Assembly: GCF_007827795.1 (NCBI RefSeq)
Contig: NZ_VITI01000018.1
Coordinates: 1-64,000, forward strand
Direction of reading: 5' to 3'
Length of the DNA: 64,000 bases
Source: Azospirillum brasilense
Lineage (GTDB): Bacteria > Pseudomonadota > Alphaproteobacteria > Azospirillales > Azospirillaceae
Shown: piece after piece, positions 1 to 7,962 of the stretch
Layout of the letters: each line of letters opens with the position of its first letter
Numbering within the stretch: the stretch's first letter is position 1
The notes under the pieces: model-generated
The model's database searches: none
Seen by the model: only the letters and a program-made list of their open reading frames with translations
Told to the model about the DNA's origin: nothing
Made by a program: the position numbers and the translations under genes

Positions 1-94
1 AGCCGTGACAGACCATCACGTCGATAGGAGGCATGTGGACGGGCGGCAACGCCTGAAGCTGAGCCTTACTAATCGCTCGATCGGCTTGATCCTT
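1..94 (+). rRNA. rrl: 23S ribosomal RNA, 3' end (partial)
   Basis: The first 94 nt match the conserved 3' end of 23S rRNA. They contain the GATAGG...GCATGTGGACG block, CTGAGCCTTACTAAT and the terminal helix strand ending in GGCTTGATCCTT, which aligns by eye with the E. coli 3' end (GGTACTAAT...GGCTTAACCTT). The rest of the gene lies left of the window. The end at 94 is set by analogy with E. coli and could be off by a few bases. No 5S rRNA sequence follows before the terminator at 177-214, which is unusual for an rrn operon. Confidence 0.88.
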
Positions 95-176
95 CATGAA
101 CGTCGCGTGCAGCGGCAAACCGCTCATGCGCTCGGAAAATGCATCCTCACATTCTCGACTTTGTGCACGACCCATA

Positions 177-214
177 CGAAAAGGGCGCCCGCGACGATGC
201 GGGCGCCCTTTTCG
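177..214 (+). terminator. Rho-independent terminator after the rRNA operon
   Basis: A perfect 16-bp GC-rich stem (177-192 with 199-214) and a 6-nt loop are followed by TTTT. It lies 82 nt after the 23S 3' end and 17 nt from the convergent stop codon at 231. Because the stem starts with AAAA and ends with TTTT, it can also serve the minus-strand operon ending at 231. Confidence 0.85.
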
Positions 215-230
215 TTTTGCGCGAAACAGC

Positions 231-1337
231 TTACTCGCCGAGATCCTTGAAGCCCATGTCGCTGTCGGCGGCGGTGACGAACCAGTTCTTCGGATCGCCG
301 ATCAGCGGCGTCAATTCCGGACGGTCGGCCGCAGGGCGGGCCATCATCCGGGTCGGTTGGCGCAGTCCGTTCTTCAGGCACAAAAAACCCATCATCGACA
401 AGGGACGGGCGGCCTGCGCGTTCAGCGTGCGGCAGACCAGGGCGGCCAGCCGGTCCCGCCGGGCGCGCTCGACCAGCAGGGCGAAGGCGGGCATCAGCCA
501 GCCCGGACGGGCCAGATAATCGCAGACCACCCCGACGCTCTCGCCGCGCCAGCGGTCCACGCGCAAAACCACATAGGCCATCACCGTGTCGCGGCGCATG
601 ACGAGGAAACGGCGGTGCCGCGCCGCGTTCGGGATCTTGTCGAAGCGCCACTGGAGATAGGCGTGGTCGCGTCGGGCGGCGCAGAGATGCTGGGGCGCCG
701 CGGCCTCCCACAGCCCGTCCATCCGCTCGTCGAAGCGGTCGATCTCGACCAGCCGGGCGCCGAAGGTCCGGGCCGCCGCGTGGCCGACAAGCGAGGCGGC
801 GCTCATCGCCGGCTTGCCCAGCCGCGCCATCAGGCGGGCCAGTCCGCCGTCGTAGGGGCTGACGCGCAGGCAGCGCTGCGGGTCGATCACGCGCAGATAG
901 GTCGGGATGTTCCCGAGATCGAGCCAGCCCGCCCGCTTGTAGGATTTGTAGGCGGCGTCGGTCATCGACAGGGACACGCTCACCTCGCTGGCGGCGGCGT
1001 GGGTCTCCGACAGGCCCGGTCCGACGCCGCGCAGCCGCCATTCCGGGGCGACCATCAGGTCGATCGCCCAGGAGGCGCGGCGCACCCGCTGCCCCACCTT
1101 CAACGCGAAGGGAATGCCCGCCTGCTGTCCGACGATCCCCCCGTTCCGCTTGCAGATCCAGAGCTGCATCCCCTCCGGATCGGGCGTCGGCGGCTCCTCG
1201 AACAGCCAATTGAAATGGGTGTCGTCCAGCAGCGGGGAGTCCGCGCCGAAGTGGTCGCGCTGGAAGGACTCCAGCGCGACGCGATCCTCGGACATGAACC
1301 GTTCCACACCCCGCTGAAGCCAGGGCATTGCGGTCAT
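231..1337 (-). CDS. GNAT-superfamily N-acyltransferase (FemAB-like two-domain)
   Basis: A 368-aa protein with a GNAT acetyl/acyl-CoA binding signature near residue 110 (RLRGVG, the R/Q-x-x-G-x-G/A loop). A second, weaker half carries the AYLQWRF motif that is common in two-domain GNAT proteins of polysaccharide loci. It probably transfers an acyl or aminoacyl group in the cytoplasm; the substrate cannot be read from sequence. Its ATG overlaps the stop of the NAD-synthetase-like gene upstream by an ATGA, so the two are translationally coupled. It is the last gene of the ACP/ligase/AsnB/NadE-like/GNAT operon and ends against the bidirectional rrn terminator. The GNAT fold is fairly sure; the role as the final transferase of the module is inference. 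Confidence 0.75.
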   Translation of the reverse strand: MTAMPWLQRGVERFMSEDRVALESFQRDHFGADSPLLDDTHFNWLFEEPPTPDPEGMQLWICKRNGGIVGQQAGIPFALKVGQRVRRASWAIDLMVAPEWRLRGVGPGLSETHAAASEVSVSLSMTDAAYKSYKRAGWLDLGNIPTYLRVIDPQRCLRVSPYDGGLARLMARLGKPAMSAASLVGHAAARTFGARLVEIDRFDERMDGLWEAAAPQHLCAARRDHAYLQWRFDKIPNAARHRRFLVMRRDTVMAYVVLRVDRWRGESVGVVCDYLARPGWLMPAFALLVERARRDRLAALVCRTLNAQAARPLSMMGFLCLKNGLRQPTRMMARPAADRPELTPLIGDPKNWFVTAADSDMGFKDLGE

Positions 1338-2341
1338 GCGTCGCTCCCATCCACCTCGACCGGCTGCACCAGGGCGGCGTTCCGCAGGATGCGGCCCGAC
1401 GTGCGGCGCTTCAGGACGATGTCCTTGTAGACGCGGCGGACCTGCTCGACCGACAGGTTGAGGGCGCGGGCCGCCTCGTCCTCCGGCACGCCGCGGCCGT
1501 AGGCGCAGAGCGCCAGGTCCAGCTTGTCGTAGGGGATGGCGTAGTAGAACTCCTCCTGCGACTGCGGCAGGGTGTAGGTGTCGGTGCTCGGCGACTGGCT
1601 CTGGATGTCGTCGGGCAGGCCGAGGTACGCGGCCATCTGGTAGACCTGGGTCTTGAACAGATGGGCGATCGGCTTCAGGTCGGCCAGACCGTCGCCGCCG
1701 CGCACGAAGAAGCCCAACTCATACTCCAGCCGGTTCGGCGTGCCGAGGACCGAGTAGTTCAGCCGGTCGGCGTGGGTGTATTCCATGGTCTTGCGGACGC
1801 GCTGCTTCAGGTTGGTGGCGGCGACCACCGACAGATAAACGTCCACCGGCATGCGGCTGGTCTGGCGGTCGCCCTCCGGCGATTCCACCGTCATGGTGAA
1901 GTAGTTGACCCGATCGGCGTCGAGCAGGCCGGCGGCCAGGCCGATCTTCTGCTTCCAGCCCGGCCCGTATTCCGGGAAGAGGCGGCGGATGGCGCTGTCG
2001 CGGCGGTCGTAGCAGCCGAGCGCGGTCAGCGGCGCCGTGATGTTCTCCATGATCGGCTCGACGCCCAGGCTCTCGCAGAGCAGCCGGCCGCGGCGGGTGC
2101 TGTCCGGCGAGGATTCCTTCTCCGGCATCAGGATGGCCAGGACGCGCTCCGGCCCCAGCGCGCGCACGGCCAGCGCCGCGCAGACCGAGCTGTCGATGCC
2201 GCCGGACACGCCGAGCACGACGCCCTGGCGCTTCAGGTCGTGGGCGACGGTGCGCTGGATGAACTGTTCGATCTCCCGGGCAGCCGCCGCGCAGTCGAGC
2301 GAGAGGGCGTTGGCGTCGAAGGGATGCAGGGCGTTCAGCAT
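1334..2341 (-). CDS. NAD(+) synthetase-like ammonia-dependent amide synthetase
   Basis: A 335-aa PP-loop ATP pyrophosphatase. GVSGGIDSS near residue 45 is the adenylation loop typical of NadE, and KTQVYQMA and SPSTDTYT match the later NadE blocks. There is no N-terminal nitrilase/glutaminase domain, so ammonia would be supplied by another protein. Compared with canonical NadE the C-terminal block (PSTDTYTLPQSQEE) is divergent, and about 60 residues with a GWKQK motif replace the usual short loop. That raises doubt about NAD synthesis as its job. The gene is wedged between asparagine synthetase and a GNAT gene in an ACP-containing operon. It may be housekeeping NadE or, more interestingly, a repurposed amide-forming enzyme. 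Confidence 0.72.
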   Translation of the reverse strand: MLNALHPFDANALSLDCAAAAREIEQFIQRTVAHDLKRQGVVLGVSGGIDSSVCAALAVRALGPERVLAILMPEKESSPDSTRRGRLLCESLGVEPIMENITAPLTALGCYDRRDSAIRRLFPEYGPGWKQKIGLAAGLLDADRVNYFTMTVESPEGDRQTSRMPVDVYLSVVAATNLKQRVRKTMEYTHADRLNYSVLGTPNRLEYELGFFVRGGDGLADLKPIAHLFKTQVYQMAAYLGLPDDIQSQSPSTDTYTLPQSQEEFYYAIPYDKLDLALCAYGRGVPEDEAARALNLSVEQVRRVYKDIVLKRRTSGRILRNAALVQPVEVDGSDA

Positions 2342-2421
2342 GGTGTCGGTTTTCCCGGTTGGCGTTGTTGCATCGACTGTTGGATAGGATTGTGCCTTAG
2401 GGACCTCGCCGGTCCGCCCGA

Positions 2422-4440
2422 TCAGGCGGCGGCGGCGCTGTCCAAATGCTCTTCGAGAATGTGGATGGGCGCGGCGTCCAAGCGGGCGCGGAGCGTCGAG
2501 GCCCGGCCCGGCAGCTCGTCCAGCACGTTCCGGGCGAGCATCTGGAGGGTGAGCACGCCGACCAGGGCCATCTCCTCGCGCTCGCCGGCCATGCGGCCGT
2601 CGGTGCGGTGGGCCTTGGCGGCCAGAGCGGCGACGCCGGCGGCGTCGACCAGCCCGTAGCGGTTCAGCGATTCCTCGGACAGCAGGTCCCGGACATAGGC
2701 CGGAGCCTGGGCGCCGAAGAGGGCGGTGGTCATCGGGGCGCGGTAGGGGCGCTTCGGGCGGTGGAAGATCTCCGCCGGCAGCAGGCGCGAGGCGACGCGG
2801 CGCAGCGCCAGCTTGTCGCGCAGTCCCAGCATCTTGACCCGGTCGGGCAGGGCGGCGCAGAGGTCGTCCACCTCCGGATCGAGGAAGGGGTAGCGGACCT
2901 CGATGCTGTTGGCCATCGCCACCCGGTCGCCCTGGCTGGTCAGCAGGTAGGGCGACATGAAGGCGGCGATCTCCGTCCATTGGGTGCGGGCGAGCGGGCT
3001 CCAGCGCGACCAGCCGGCGGGCAGATGGGCGGAGACGACGTCCTCGAAGGCCTGCGCGTTGGCGGCGGAGCGCACGTCCGGCGCCAGCAGGCGCTGGGTC
3101 CAGGCGGTGTTCTGCCAGCGGATGCGGTGAGCGTAGAAGGGATCGTCCGTCTCCGTCATGCCGCGCTTCCAGAAGGCCTGCCAGAGCGGGCTGTCCTTCT
3201 GGCCGCTGGTGGCGGCGTAGGGATGGATGCGGCTGAGCAGCTTCGGTCGCGCCGTGGATTGCGGCTGCCGCGCCCAGAAGCGGCGGACCTTGTCCTCCTT
3301 GAAGATGTCGTAGCCGGCCAGCCACTCGTCGGCGCCCTCGCCGGACAGCACGACGCGGATGCCGCTGTCGCGGACGAGGCGGGAGAGCAGGAAGAGCGGC
3401 GCCGGGGCGGTGCGGACCAGCGGCGACTCGCCGTGCCAGATCACGTCGGGCAGGGCCGCTTGGATGTCCTCCGCCGTGCAGAGGATGTCGTGATGCTCCG
3501 TCCCGACATGGCCGGCGACCAGCCGCTGCTGCGGCGTCTCGTCGAAGGCGTTGTCGGCGAAGCGCACGCCGAAGCTGTGCATCTGCGTGGTGTCGAGCTT
3601 GCGGGCCAGCGCCGCGATCACCGAGCTGTCCAACCCGCCGCTGATGTAGACGCCCACCGGCACATCGGCGCGCAGCCGCAGGCGGATGGCGTCGAGCAGC
3701 TTCTCCTCCAGCCGGTCCGCCGCCTCGTCCAGCGTGATGCCGGACAGGGCGGGATCGCCGGCCATGTCCGGCTCCCAATAGCGGGCCTCGTGCAGGCGCA
3801 GGTCGGCGTCGATGCGGATGGCGGTGGCCGGCGGCACGCTCTGCACCCCGGCGAAGACGCTGCCCTGGGGGGCGACGCTCCAGTGGGTGAAGACTTGGGC
3901 GAGGCGGGCGGCGTCGAAGCGCGGCTCGATCCGGCCGCCGCCGAACAGGGCCTTGGCCTCCGACGCGAAGGCGAGATGGTCGCCGCTGCGGGCGTAGAAC
4001 AGCGGCAGGATGCCCAGCCGGTCGCGGACCAGCCACAGCTCGCGCTTCACCGCGTCCCACAGGCCGATGGCGAACTGGCCGTTCAGCTTGGCCCAGGCGG
4101 CGGGGCCGTATTCCTCGAAGGCGTGGACGATCACCTCGGTGTCGGTGCGGGTGTAGAAGCGGTGCCCGCGCGCCTCCAGGTCACGCCGCAGCTCGACGTG
4201 GTTGAAGATCTCGCCGTTGAAGGTGATCCACAGAGTCCGCTCCTCGTTGTGGATCGGCTGGAAGCCGCCGGCCAGACCGACGATGCTGAGGCGCGCGTGG
4301 GCGAGCCCGATCCGCCCGTCGCGGTAGAAGCCGTAGCCGTCCGGGCCGCGGTGACCGATCATGGCGATCATGCGCTTCAGTTCGTCGAGCCCGGCGGGTT
4401 CGGCACGCGGCCCGGCGAGAACTCCGGCGACACCACACAT
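2422..4440 (-). CDS. asnB: Asparagine synthetase, glutamine-hydrolysing (AsnB family)
   Basis: A 672-aa protein. The N-terminal class II glutamine amidotransferase domain starts MCGVAG with the nucleophilic Cys2 and carries HRGPDG and NGEIFN. The C-terminal synthetase domain has the PP-loop YISGGLDSS near residue 265. It makes an amide from a carboxylate using glutamine and ATP through an acyl-AMP. It is longer than E. coli AsnB (554 aa), as are the AsnB paralogues of polysaccharide loci. AGGAG sits 8 nt before the ATG. The neighbours (ACP, acyl ligase, NadE-like, GNAT) suggest that it amidates a pathway intermediate rather than free aspartate. That is inference, and ordinary asparagine synthesis remains possible. 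Confidence 0.87.
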   Translation of the reverse strand: MCGVAGVLAGPRAEPAGLDELKRMIAMIGHRGPDGYGFYRDGRIGLAHARLSIVGLAGGFQPIHNEERTLWITFNGEIFNHVELRRDLEARGHRFYTRTDTEVIVHAFEEYGPAAWAKLNGQFAIGLWDAVKRELWLVRDRLGILPLFYARSGDHLAFASEAKALFGGGRIEPRFDAARLAQVFTHWSVAPQGSVFAGVQSVPPATAIRIDADLRLHEARYWEPDMAGDPALSGITLDEAADRLEEKLLDAIRLRLRADVPVGVYISGGLDSSVIAALARKLDTTQMHSFGVRFADNAFDETPQQRLVAGHVGTEHHDILCTAEDIQAALPDVIWHGESPLVRTAPAPLFLLSRLVRDSGIRVVLSGEGADEWLAGYDIFKEDKVRRFWARQPQSTARPKLLSRIHPYAATSGQKDSPLWQAFWKRGMTETDDPFYAHRIRWQNTAWTQRLLAPDVRSAANAQAFEDVVSAHLPAGWSRWSPLARTQWTEIAAFMSPYLLTSQGDRVAMANSIEVRYPFLDPEVDDLCAALPDRVKMLGLRDKLALRRVASRLLPAEIFHRPKRPYRAPMTTALFGAQAPAYVRDLLSEESLNRYGLVDAAGVAALAAKAHRTDGRMAGEREEMALVGVLTLQMLARNVLDELPGRASTLRARLDAAPIHILEEHLDSAAAA

Positions 4441-4465
4441 CGCACGCTCTCCTGTGTGTTGAAGG

Positions 4466-4510
4466 CCAGCGGAAAAGGAACAGGCGGAAAAGGATCAGGC
4501 GGAAAAGGGT
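4466..4510 (-). repeat. Three tandem 15-bp units at the ligase/asnB junction
   Basis: Three consecutive 15-bp units (4466-4480, 4481-4495, 4496-4510) share the core CGGAAAAGG on the plus strand, and the next unit begins inside the ligase stop codon. The array fills most of the 69-nt gap between the ligase stop and the asnB start, so unit number would set the spacing between the two coupled genes. Confidence 0.75.
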
Positions 4511-6069
4511 CAGGCGGTTTCGGCGAGCATCGCGCGCTTGATCTTGCCGGACTCGGTCTTCGGCAGCTCGTCGCGGATCTCGATGAATTTGGGCACCAGA
4601 TGGCTTTCCAGGCGGCCCCGGCAATGCTGGCGGATCGCCATCTCGGTCAGGGTGGCGCCGGGGCGGACGACCAGATAGGCCTTCACCGCCATGCCGTCGG
4701 CGGGGTCGGGCACGCCGAGGACGGCGGCCTCGACCACGGCTTCCAGCTCGTAGAGGGCGTTCTCGACCTCCTTGGGGCTGACCTTCTCGCCGCGGCACTT
4801 GAACACGTCGTCCTTGCGGCTGACGAAGTAGAGGCAGCCGTCGGCGTCCATGGTGAAGAGATCGCCGGTGTAAAGCAGCGTCTCGCCCTGCGGCCCGCTG
4901 CGCAGGCGCTTGGCGGTCTCCTCCGGGCGGTTCCAGTAGCCGCGCATCACGTTGGCGCCGCGGACCACCAGCTCGCCGACCTCGCCGGGGGCGGCGCGGT
5001 TGCCCAGCTCGTCCACCACGTAGGCTTCGCAGTTGGGGATGGCCCGGCCCACCGAGGCGGTCTTGGTGCCGAGGTCGCGCGGGTCGAGGTAGCAGATGCG
5101 GGTGCAGCATTCCGTCATGCCGTACATCGAGAAGAAGGCGGCATCCGGGAAGCGCTCGCGCAGCCGGTCGATGTGGGCGGTCGGCAGGGGAGCCGCCGCG
5201 TTGCTCAGATAGCGCAGGGAGGACAGGTCGGCGGTCTTCAGCGCCTCCATCCCCAGCAGCGTGGAGAAGAAGGTCGGCACGCCGGGCAGGCCGGTGATGC
5301 GGTGCTTCACCATGCGGGCCAGCGTTTCCGCCGGGAAGGCGAAGGAGCGTTCCAGGACCACCGTGAAGCCGACCCGCGCCCCGGTCAGGATCTGCGACAG
5401 GCCGTACCCGAAGGTCAGCGGCAGGACGCACATCACGACGTCGTCGGGCGTGTTCTCCAGATAGGTGGAGATCGACCAGGTGGTGTTCACCAGCGCGGCG
5501 TGGCTGAGCATCACGCCCTTGGGCCGGCCGGTGGTTCCCGAGGTGTAGAGGATGGCGGCCAGATCCTGATCGATCAGGCCGCGGTTCTGCGGCTTCGTGC
5601 CTCCGGACCGGGGGTCCGGGTGGGCGGCCACGATGTCCGTGAAGGAGAGCCCGCCGGCCCCGGCCGGCACGGCGGGCCCGACCCACAGCGTGGTGGCGAG
5701 GTGGGATGCCTCACCAGCCGCCGGCACAACCTGACGGGCAAGCGCGGCGGGAGCGATCAGCGCCCGGACGCCGGCGTCGGTCAGGATGTAGGCCAGCTTG
5801 TCCGCCTTGGTGGACGGGTTGACGGGGACATAGACGGCCCCGGCCTTCAGCGCGCCGAACAGCCCGGCGACATACTCGATCGAGTTCTCCAGCATGACCG
5901 CCACGCGGTCGCCGCGCACCACCCCGGCGGACTGGAGCGCGCAGGCGACGGCGTCGCTCTGGCGGTCCAGCTCGGCGAAAGTGACGGCGTTCTCACCCGC
6001 GATCAGAGCGGTGTGGTTGGGCCGCCTTGCGGCGGTTTCGCTGAGGAGCTGATGAAGCAGGTGCGCCAT
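4510..6069 (-). CDS. AMP-forming acyl ligase (acyl-CoA/acyl-ACP synthetase)
   Basis: A 519-aa class I adenylate-forming enzyme. YTSGTTGRPKG near residue 185 is the P-loop, YGMTE is the adenine-binding motif, YTGDL is the hinge-region motif, and PKTESGKIK near the C-terminus holds the catalytic lysine (about K509). It activates a carboxylic acid with ATP and passes it to a thiol. The gene for an acyl carrier protein lies 64 nt upstream, so the likely acceptor is that ACP. The arrangement resembles the ligase + ACP pairs found beside XrtA/EpsH-type polysaccharide loci, but no exosortase gene is visible here. The acid substrate is unknown. Confidence 0.88.
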   Translation of the reverse strand: MAHLLHQLLSETAARRPNHTALIAGENAVTFAELDRQSDAVACALQSAGVVRGDRVAVMLENSIEYVAGLFGALKAGAVYVPVNPSTKADKLAYILTDAGVRALIAPAALARQVVPAAGEASHLATTLWVGPAVPAGAGGLSFTDIVAAHPDPRSGGTKPQNRGLIDQDLAAILYTSGTTGRPKGVMLSHAALVNTTWSISTYLENTPDDVVMCVLPLTFGYGLSQILTGARVGFTVVLERSFAFPAETLARMVKHRITGLPGVPTFFSTLLGMEALKTADLSSLRYLSNAAAPLPTAHIDRLRERFPDAAFFSMYGMTECCTRICYLDPRDLGTKTASVGRAIPNCEAYVVDELGNRAAPGEVGELVVRGANVMRGYWNRPEETAKRLRSGPQGETLLYTGDLFTMDADGCLYFVSRKDDVFKCRGEKVSPKEVENALYELEAVVEAAVLGVPDPADGMAVKAYLVVRPGATLTEMAIRQHCRGRLESHLVPKFIEIRDELPKTESGKIKRAMLAETA

Positions 6070-6133
6070 GACGCTGTTCCCTTGCCTGGCTTCGGTGACT
6101 GTCCCGATGGCCCGTTCCGTCCTGGCGGAAGGA

Positions 6134-6430
6134 TCAGGCCGCGTCCTTCAGGGCCCGCTTGCGCTCGACGTAGGCGGCGATGCGGCTGACCGATTCGAGG
6201 TTGTCGGCCACCATGTCGTCGTCCTCGACGATGATGCCGAAGTGCTCCTCCAGGAAGGCCACGACGTGCATGATGCCGGTGGAGTCGATGATGCCGGTCT
6301 CCAGCAGGGATTCGGCGTTGTCGAAGCCGGAGTCGCTGCCCAGCAGGAAGTTCTCCACGATGAAGGCGCGGATCTCCTGGGTGGCGGGTGCGCTCAGGGT
6401 CGTCGTGTCGGTGGTGATGGCGGTCCGCAT
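6134..6430 (-). CDS. Acyl carrier protein
   Basis: A 98-aa four-helix carrier protein. GIIDSTG places the phosphopantetheine serine at about residue 50, inside the expected D-S motif. The open frame runs further upstream, but ATG at 6430 is preferred: an AGGAG lies 11 nt before it and the encoded length matches carrier proteins. It is the first gene of the module and is followed by the acyl ligase. It is not the fatty-acid AcpP by context (no fab genes nearby), so it is probably a dedicated carrier for the module. It would need a phosphopantetheinyl transferase encoded elsewhere. Confidence 0.87.
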   Translation of the reverse strand: MRTAITTDTTTLSAPATQEIRAFIVENFLLGSDSGFDNAESLLETGIIDSTGIMHVVAFLEEHFGIIVEDDDMVADNLESVSRIAAYVERKRALKDAA

Positions 6431-6788
6431 GTCGCTGGCAACTCCTGTGGGTTTGGTCGTCGATCCTTGGCCGGCAGATCGGGACGGAGAGGGCGGCCCC
6501 AACGGGGTGTTAATCCAAGGGGGCCGATCCGCTCCTTTCGGTGTTACCGCCTCGTTGCGTGGGATTGGGAAAGGCATTTCCCGTTCTTTGCAGAGAGGTT
6601 TCGGCAACGCCGCCGAATACGTCATTCTTTATTGCATTCAAATGCGGTGTTTTCGAGAGTGCAAAGGATGATCGGACGGTGAAGACAGTGGCTAACCACT
6701 CAGGGTCATTGCAATTGAGCAGGGAATACCTTCTCGTACTCTTGGGGAACCCTCTCTGACTTGCGGCGTAGGCCGGCCTATCGCTCTC

Positions 6789-6838
6789 GGCGGACCGAAG
6801 GTCCGCCTGCCGCGTCAGCACAAACCTTTGGTTTGTGC
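6789..6838. repeat. Two adjacent perfect hairpins (REP-like)
   Basis: Hairpin one has an 8-bp stem, 6789-6796 with 6800-6807, and a GAA loop. Hairpin two has a 9-bp stem, 6818-6826 with 6830-6838, and a TTT loop. Both are perfect inverted repeats with triloops. They lie upstream of the ACP operon and beside the 6868-6910 repeat. They could be an extragenic palindromic element or act as terminators for the deacetylase transcript. Confidence 0.7.
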
Positions 6839-6867
6839 GAGAGCTGGGCGGGGGTGGGAGAATCAAG

Positions 6868-6910
6868 TCCCCTCCCCTGCGTGAGCGGGGGAGGGTTTAG
6901 GGTGGGGGCT
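6868..6910. repeat. Short relative of the palindromic repeat family
   Basis: This is an inverted repeat of CCCCTCCCCTGC...GCGGGGGAGGG followed by TTTAGGGTGGGGGC. It is nearly identical to the right arm of the repeat at 15087-15189 (differences in the loop and one T). It lies about 24 nt past the stop of the deacetylase gene on the minus strand. Confidence 0.75.
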
Positions 6911-6933
6911 CGGATGAATGCACGCTTTTCGGA

Positions 6934-7845
6934 TCACGCCGCCGGCAGCGGATCGCCGTGCGTCGGGGCCGGGGCGGGTGCACCGCCGCCGTTCTTGCGC
7001 TTGCGCAGCCAGGCCGGAATGCCGGTCACCTGCACCGACAGCCAGTCCACCGAGGCGTCGTCGGAGATGGGCACGGCGTGCAGCCGCAGCGGGTCGGTCT
7101 TCGGGCCGTTCCAGCCCGGATCGATGGTGCGCGCGGTGCGGTAGCCGGCCTGCCGGATGATCGCCACCTCGCGGTCGCTGAAATCGCCGTTGGGAAAGGC
7201 GAAATGGCGGCAGGGCAGGCCGGTGGCCTCCTCCAGCTCGGTCTTGCACAGCGCGATCTCCTCGGCGCAGCGCCGGTCGTCGCATTGCAGGAGGATCGGA
7301 TGGGTGCGGGTGTGGGCGCCGTAATCGCTGACGGCGGCCAGATGCCGGACCTCGTCCCAGGTCAGCGACTGGCGGTCGGCGCCGTCCTGGTCGGGATCGT
7401 CACCGGCTTCGGCGAGCCGGCGGCGACGCTCCGGGTCGGGGAGGCGTTTCAGCGTCTCGGCGCCGATTCGGCCGGCGGCGGCGGTCTTCCACCAATAGGG
7501 GCGGGCGGTTCCGACCACGCGGCTGCACAGGTAGATGGTCGGGCGCACCCCGAATTCCCGGAACAGCGGTTCCAGGCGGGCGTTGTTGCGGTGGCCGTCG
7601 TCGAATGTGACGACAAGAGGATAGGGCGGCAGGTCGCCCCACCGCCCGCTCTCCAGCGCATCGGCCACCGCGTCCAGCGTGGTGAATCTGTAGCGTTCGG
7701 CGTACCAGGCGAGATGGGCGCGCATCACCTCCGGGTCCGGGTCGTGATACACGACGATGGTCACGTTCCGGCGCGCGAACAGGTTTCGGAACAGGGCACC
7801 GACTCCCGTCCAGCGCACGATTCCGGCCGCGATGGCTTGCTTCAT
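6934..7845 (-). CDS. Polysaccharide deacetylase (NodB/CE4 family)
   Basis: A 303-aa protein with the CE4 motif 1 TFDDG (general base Asp plus metal-binding Asp) near residue 82. HTRTHP, the metal-binding H-x3-H motif, lies near residue 178, and FAFPNGDFS follows. It removes N- or O-acetyl groups from a sugar polymer or lipid-linked precursor. No clear signal peptide is seen, so it may act in the cytoplasm on precursors. It ends the EPS gene run downstream of two GT4 glycosyltransferases. The C-terminus is rich in Pro/Ala and lacks recognisable motifs. Confidence 0.88.
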   Translation of the reverse strand: MKQAIAAGIVRWTGVGALFRNLFARRNVTIVVYHDPDPEVMRAHLAWYAERYRFTTLDAVADALESGRWGDLPPYPLVVTFDDGHRNNARLEPLFREFGVRPTIYLCSRVVGTARPYWWKTAAAGRIGAETLKRLPDPERRRRLAEAGDDPDQDGADRQSLTWDEVRHLAAVSDYGAHTRTHPILLQCDDRRCAEEIALCKTELEEATGLPCRHFAFPNGDFSDREVAIIRQAGYRTARTIDPGWNGPKTDPLRLHAVPISDDASVDWLSVQVTGIPAWLRKRKNGGGAPAPAPTHGDPLPAA

Positions 7846-7924
7846 GGGGATTGGACCTCTGCTGTGTGTCCGGTCTTTTGTTCACGGCTGGCGAGGCGGT
7901 TGCGGACCGGTTGAAAGGCAGGAC

Positions 7925-7947
7925 GGGCCCGGTTCGGAACCGGGCCC
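7925..7947 (-). terminator. Hairpin after the GT4 gene (possible terminator)
   Basis: A perfect 10-bp GC stem (7925-7934 with 7938-7947) and a 3-nt loop lie 16 nt beyond the stop at 7963. On the minus strand only a short T-run follows (CCTTTC), so termination may be partial. Confidence 0.4.
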
Positions 7948-7962
7948 GGTTCGGCGGGATCG

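Larger units (their letters stand above)
6431..6933. other. Gene-free 500-bp stretch upstream of the ACP operon
   Basis: It separates the ACP operon from the deacetylase gene, both on the minus strand. The half next to the ACP (about 6540-6700) is relatively AT-rich and is the likely promoter region of the ACP operon, although no convincing -35/-10 pair could be fixed. The other half holds two small hairpins (6789-6838) and a repeat (6868-6910), described separately. No convincing gene was seen. Confidence 0.6.

Noticed and set aside
2446..6189. Long plus-strand open frame (1247 codons) and many similar long frames opposite real genes
   Set aside because: These are antisense shadows of GC-rich coding DNA: they lie exactly opposite genes with clear motifs, have no ribosome-binding sites and have skewed His/Gln/Arg/Gly composition.
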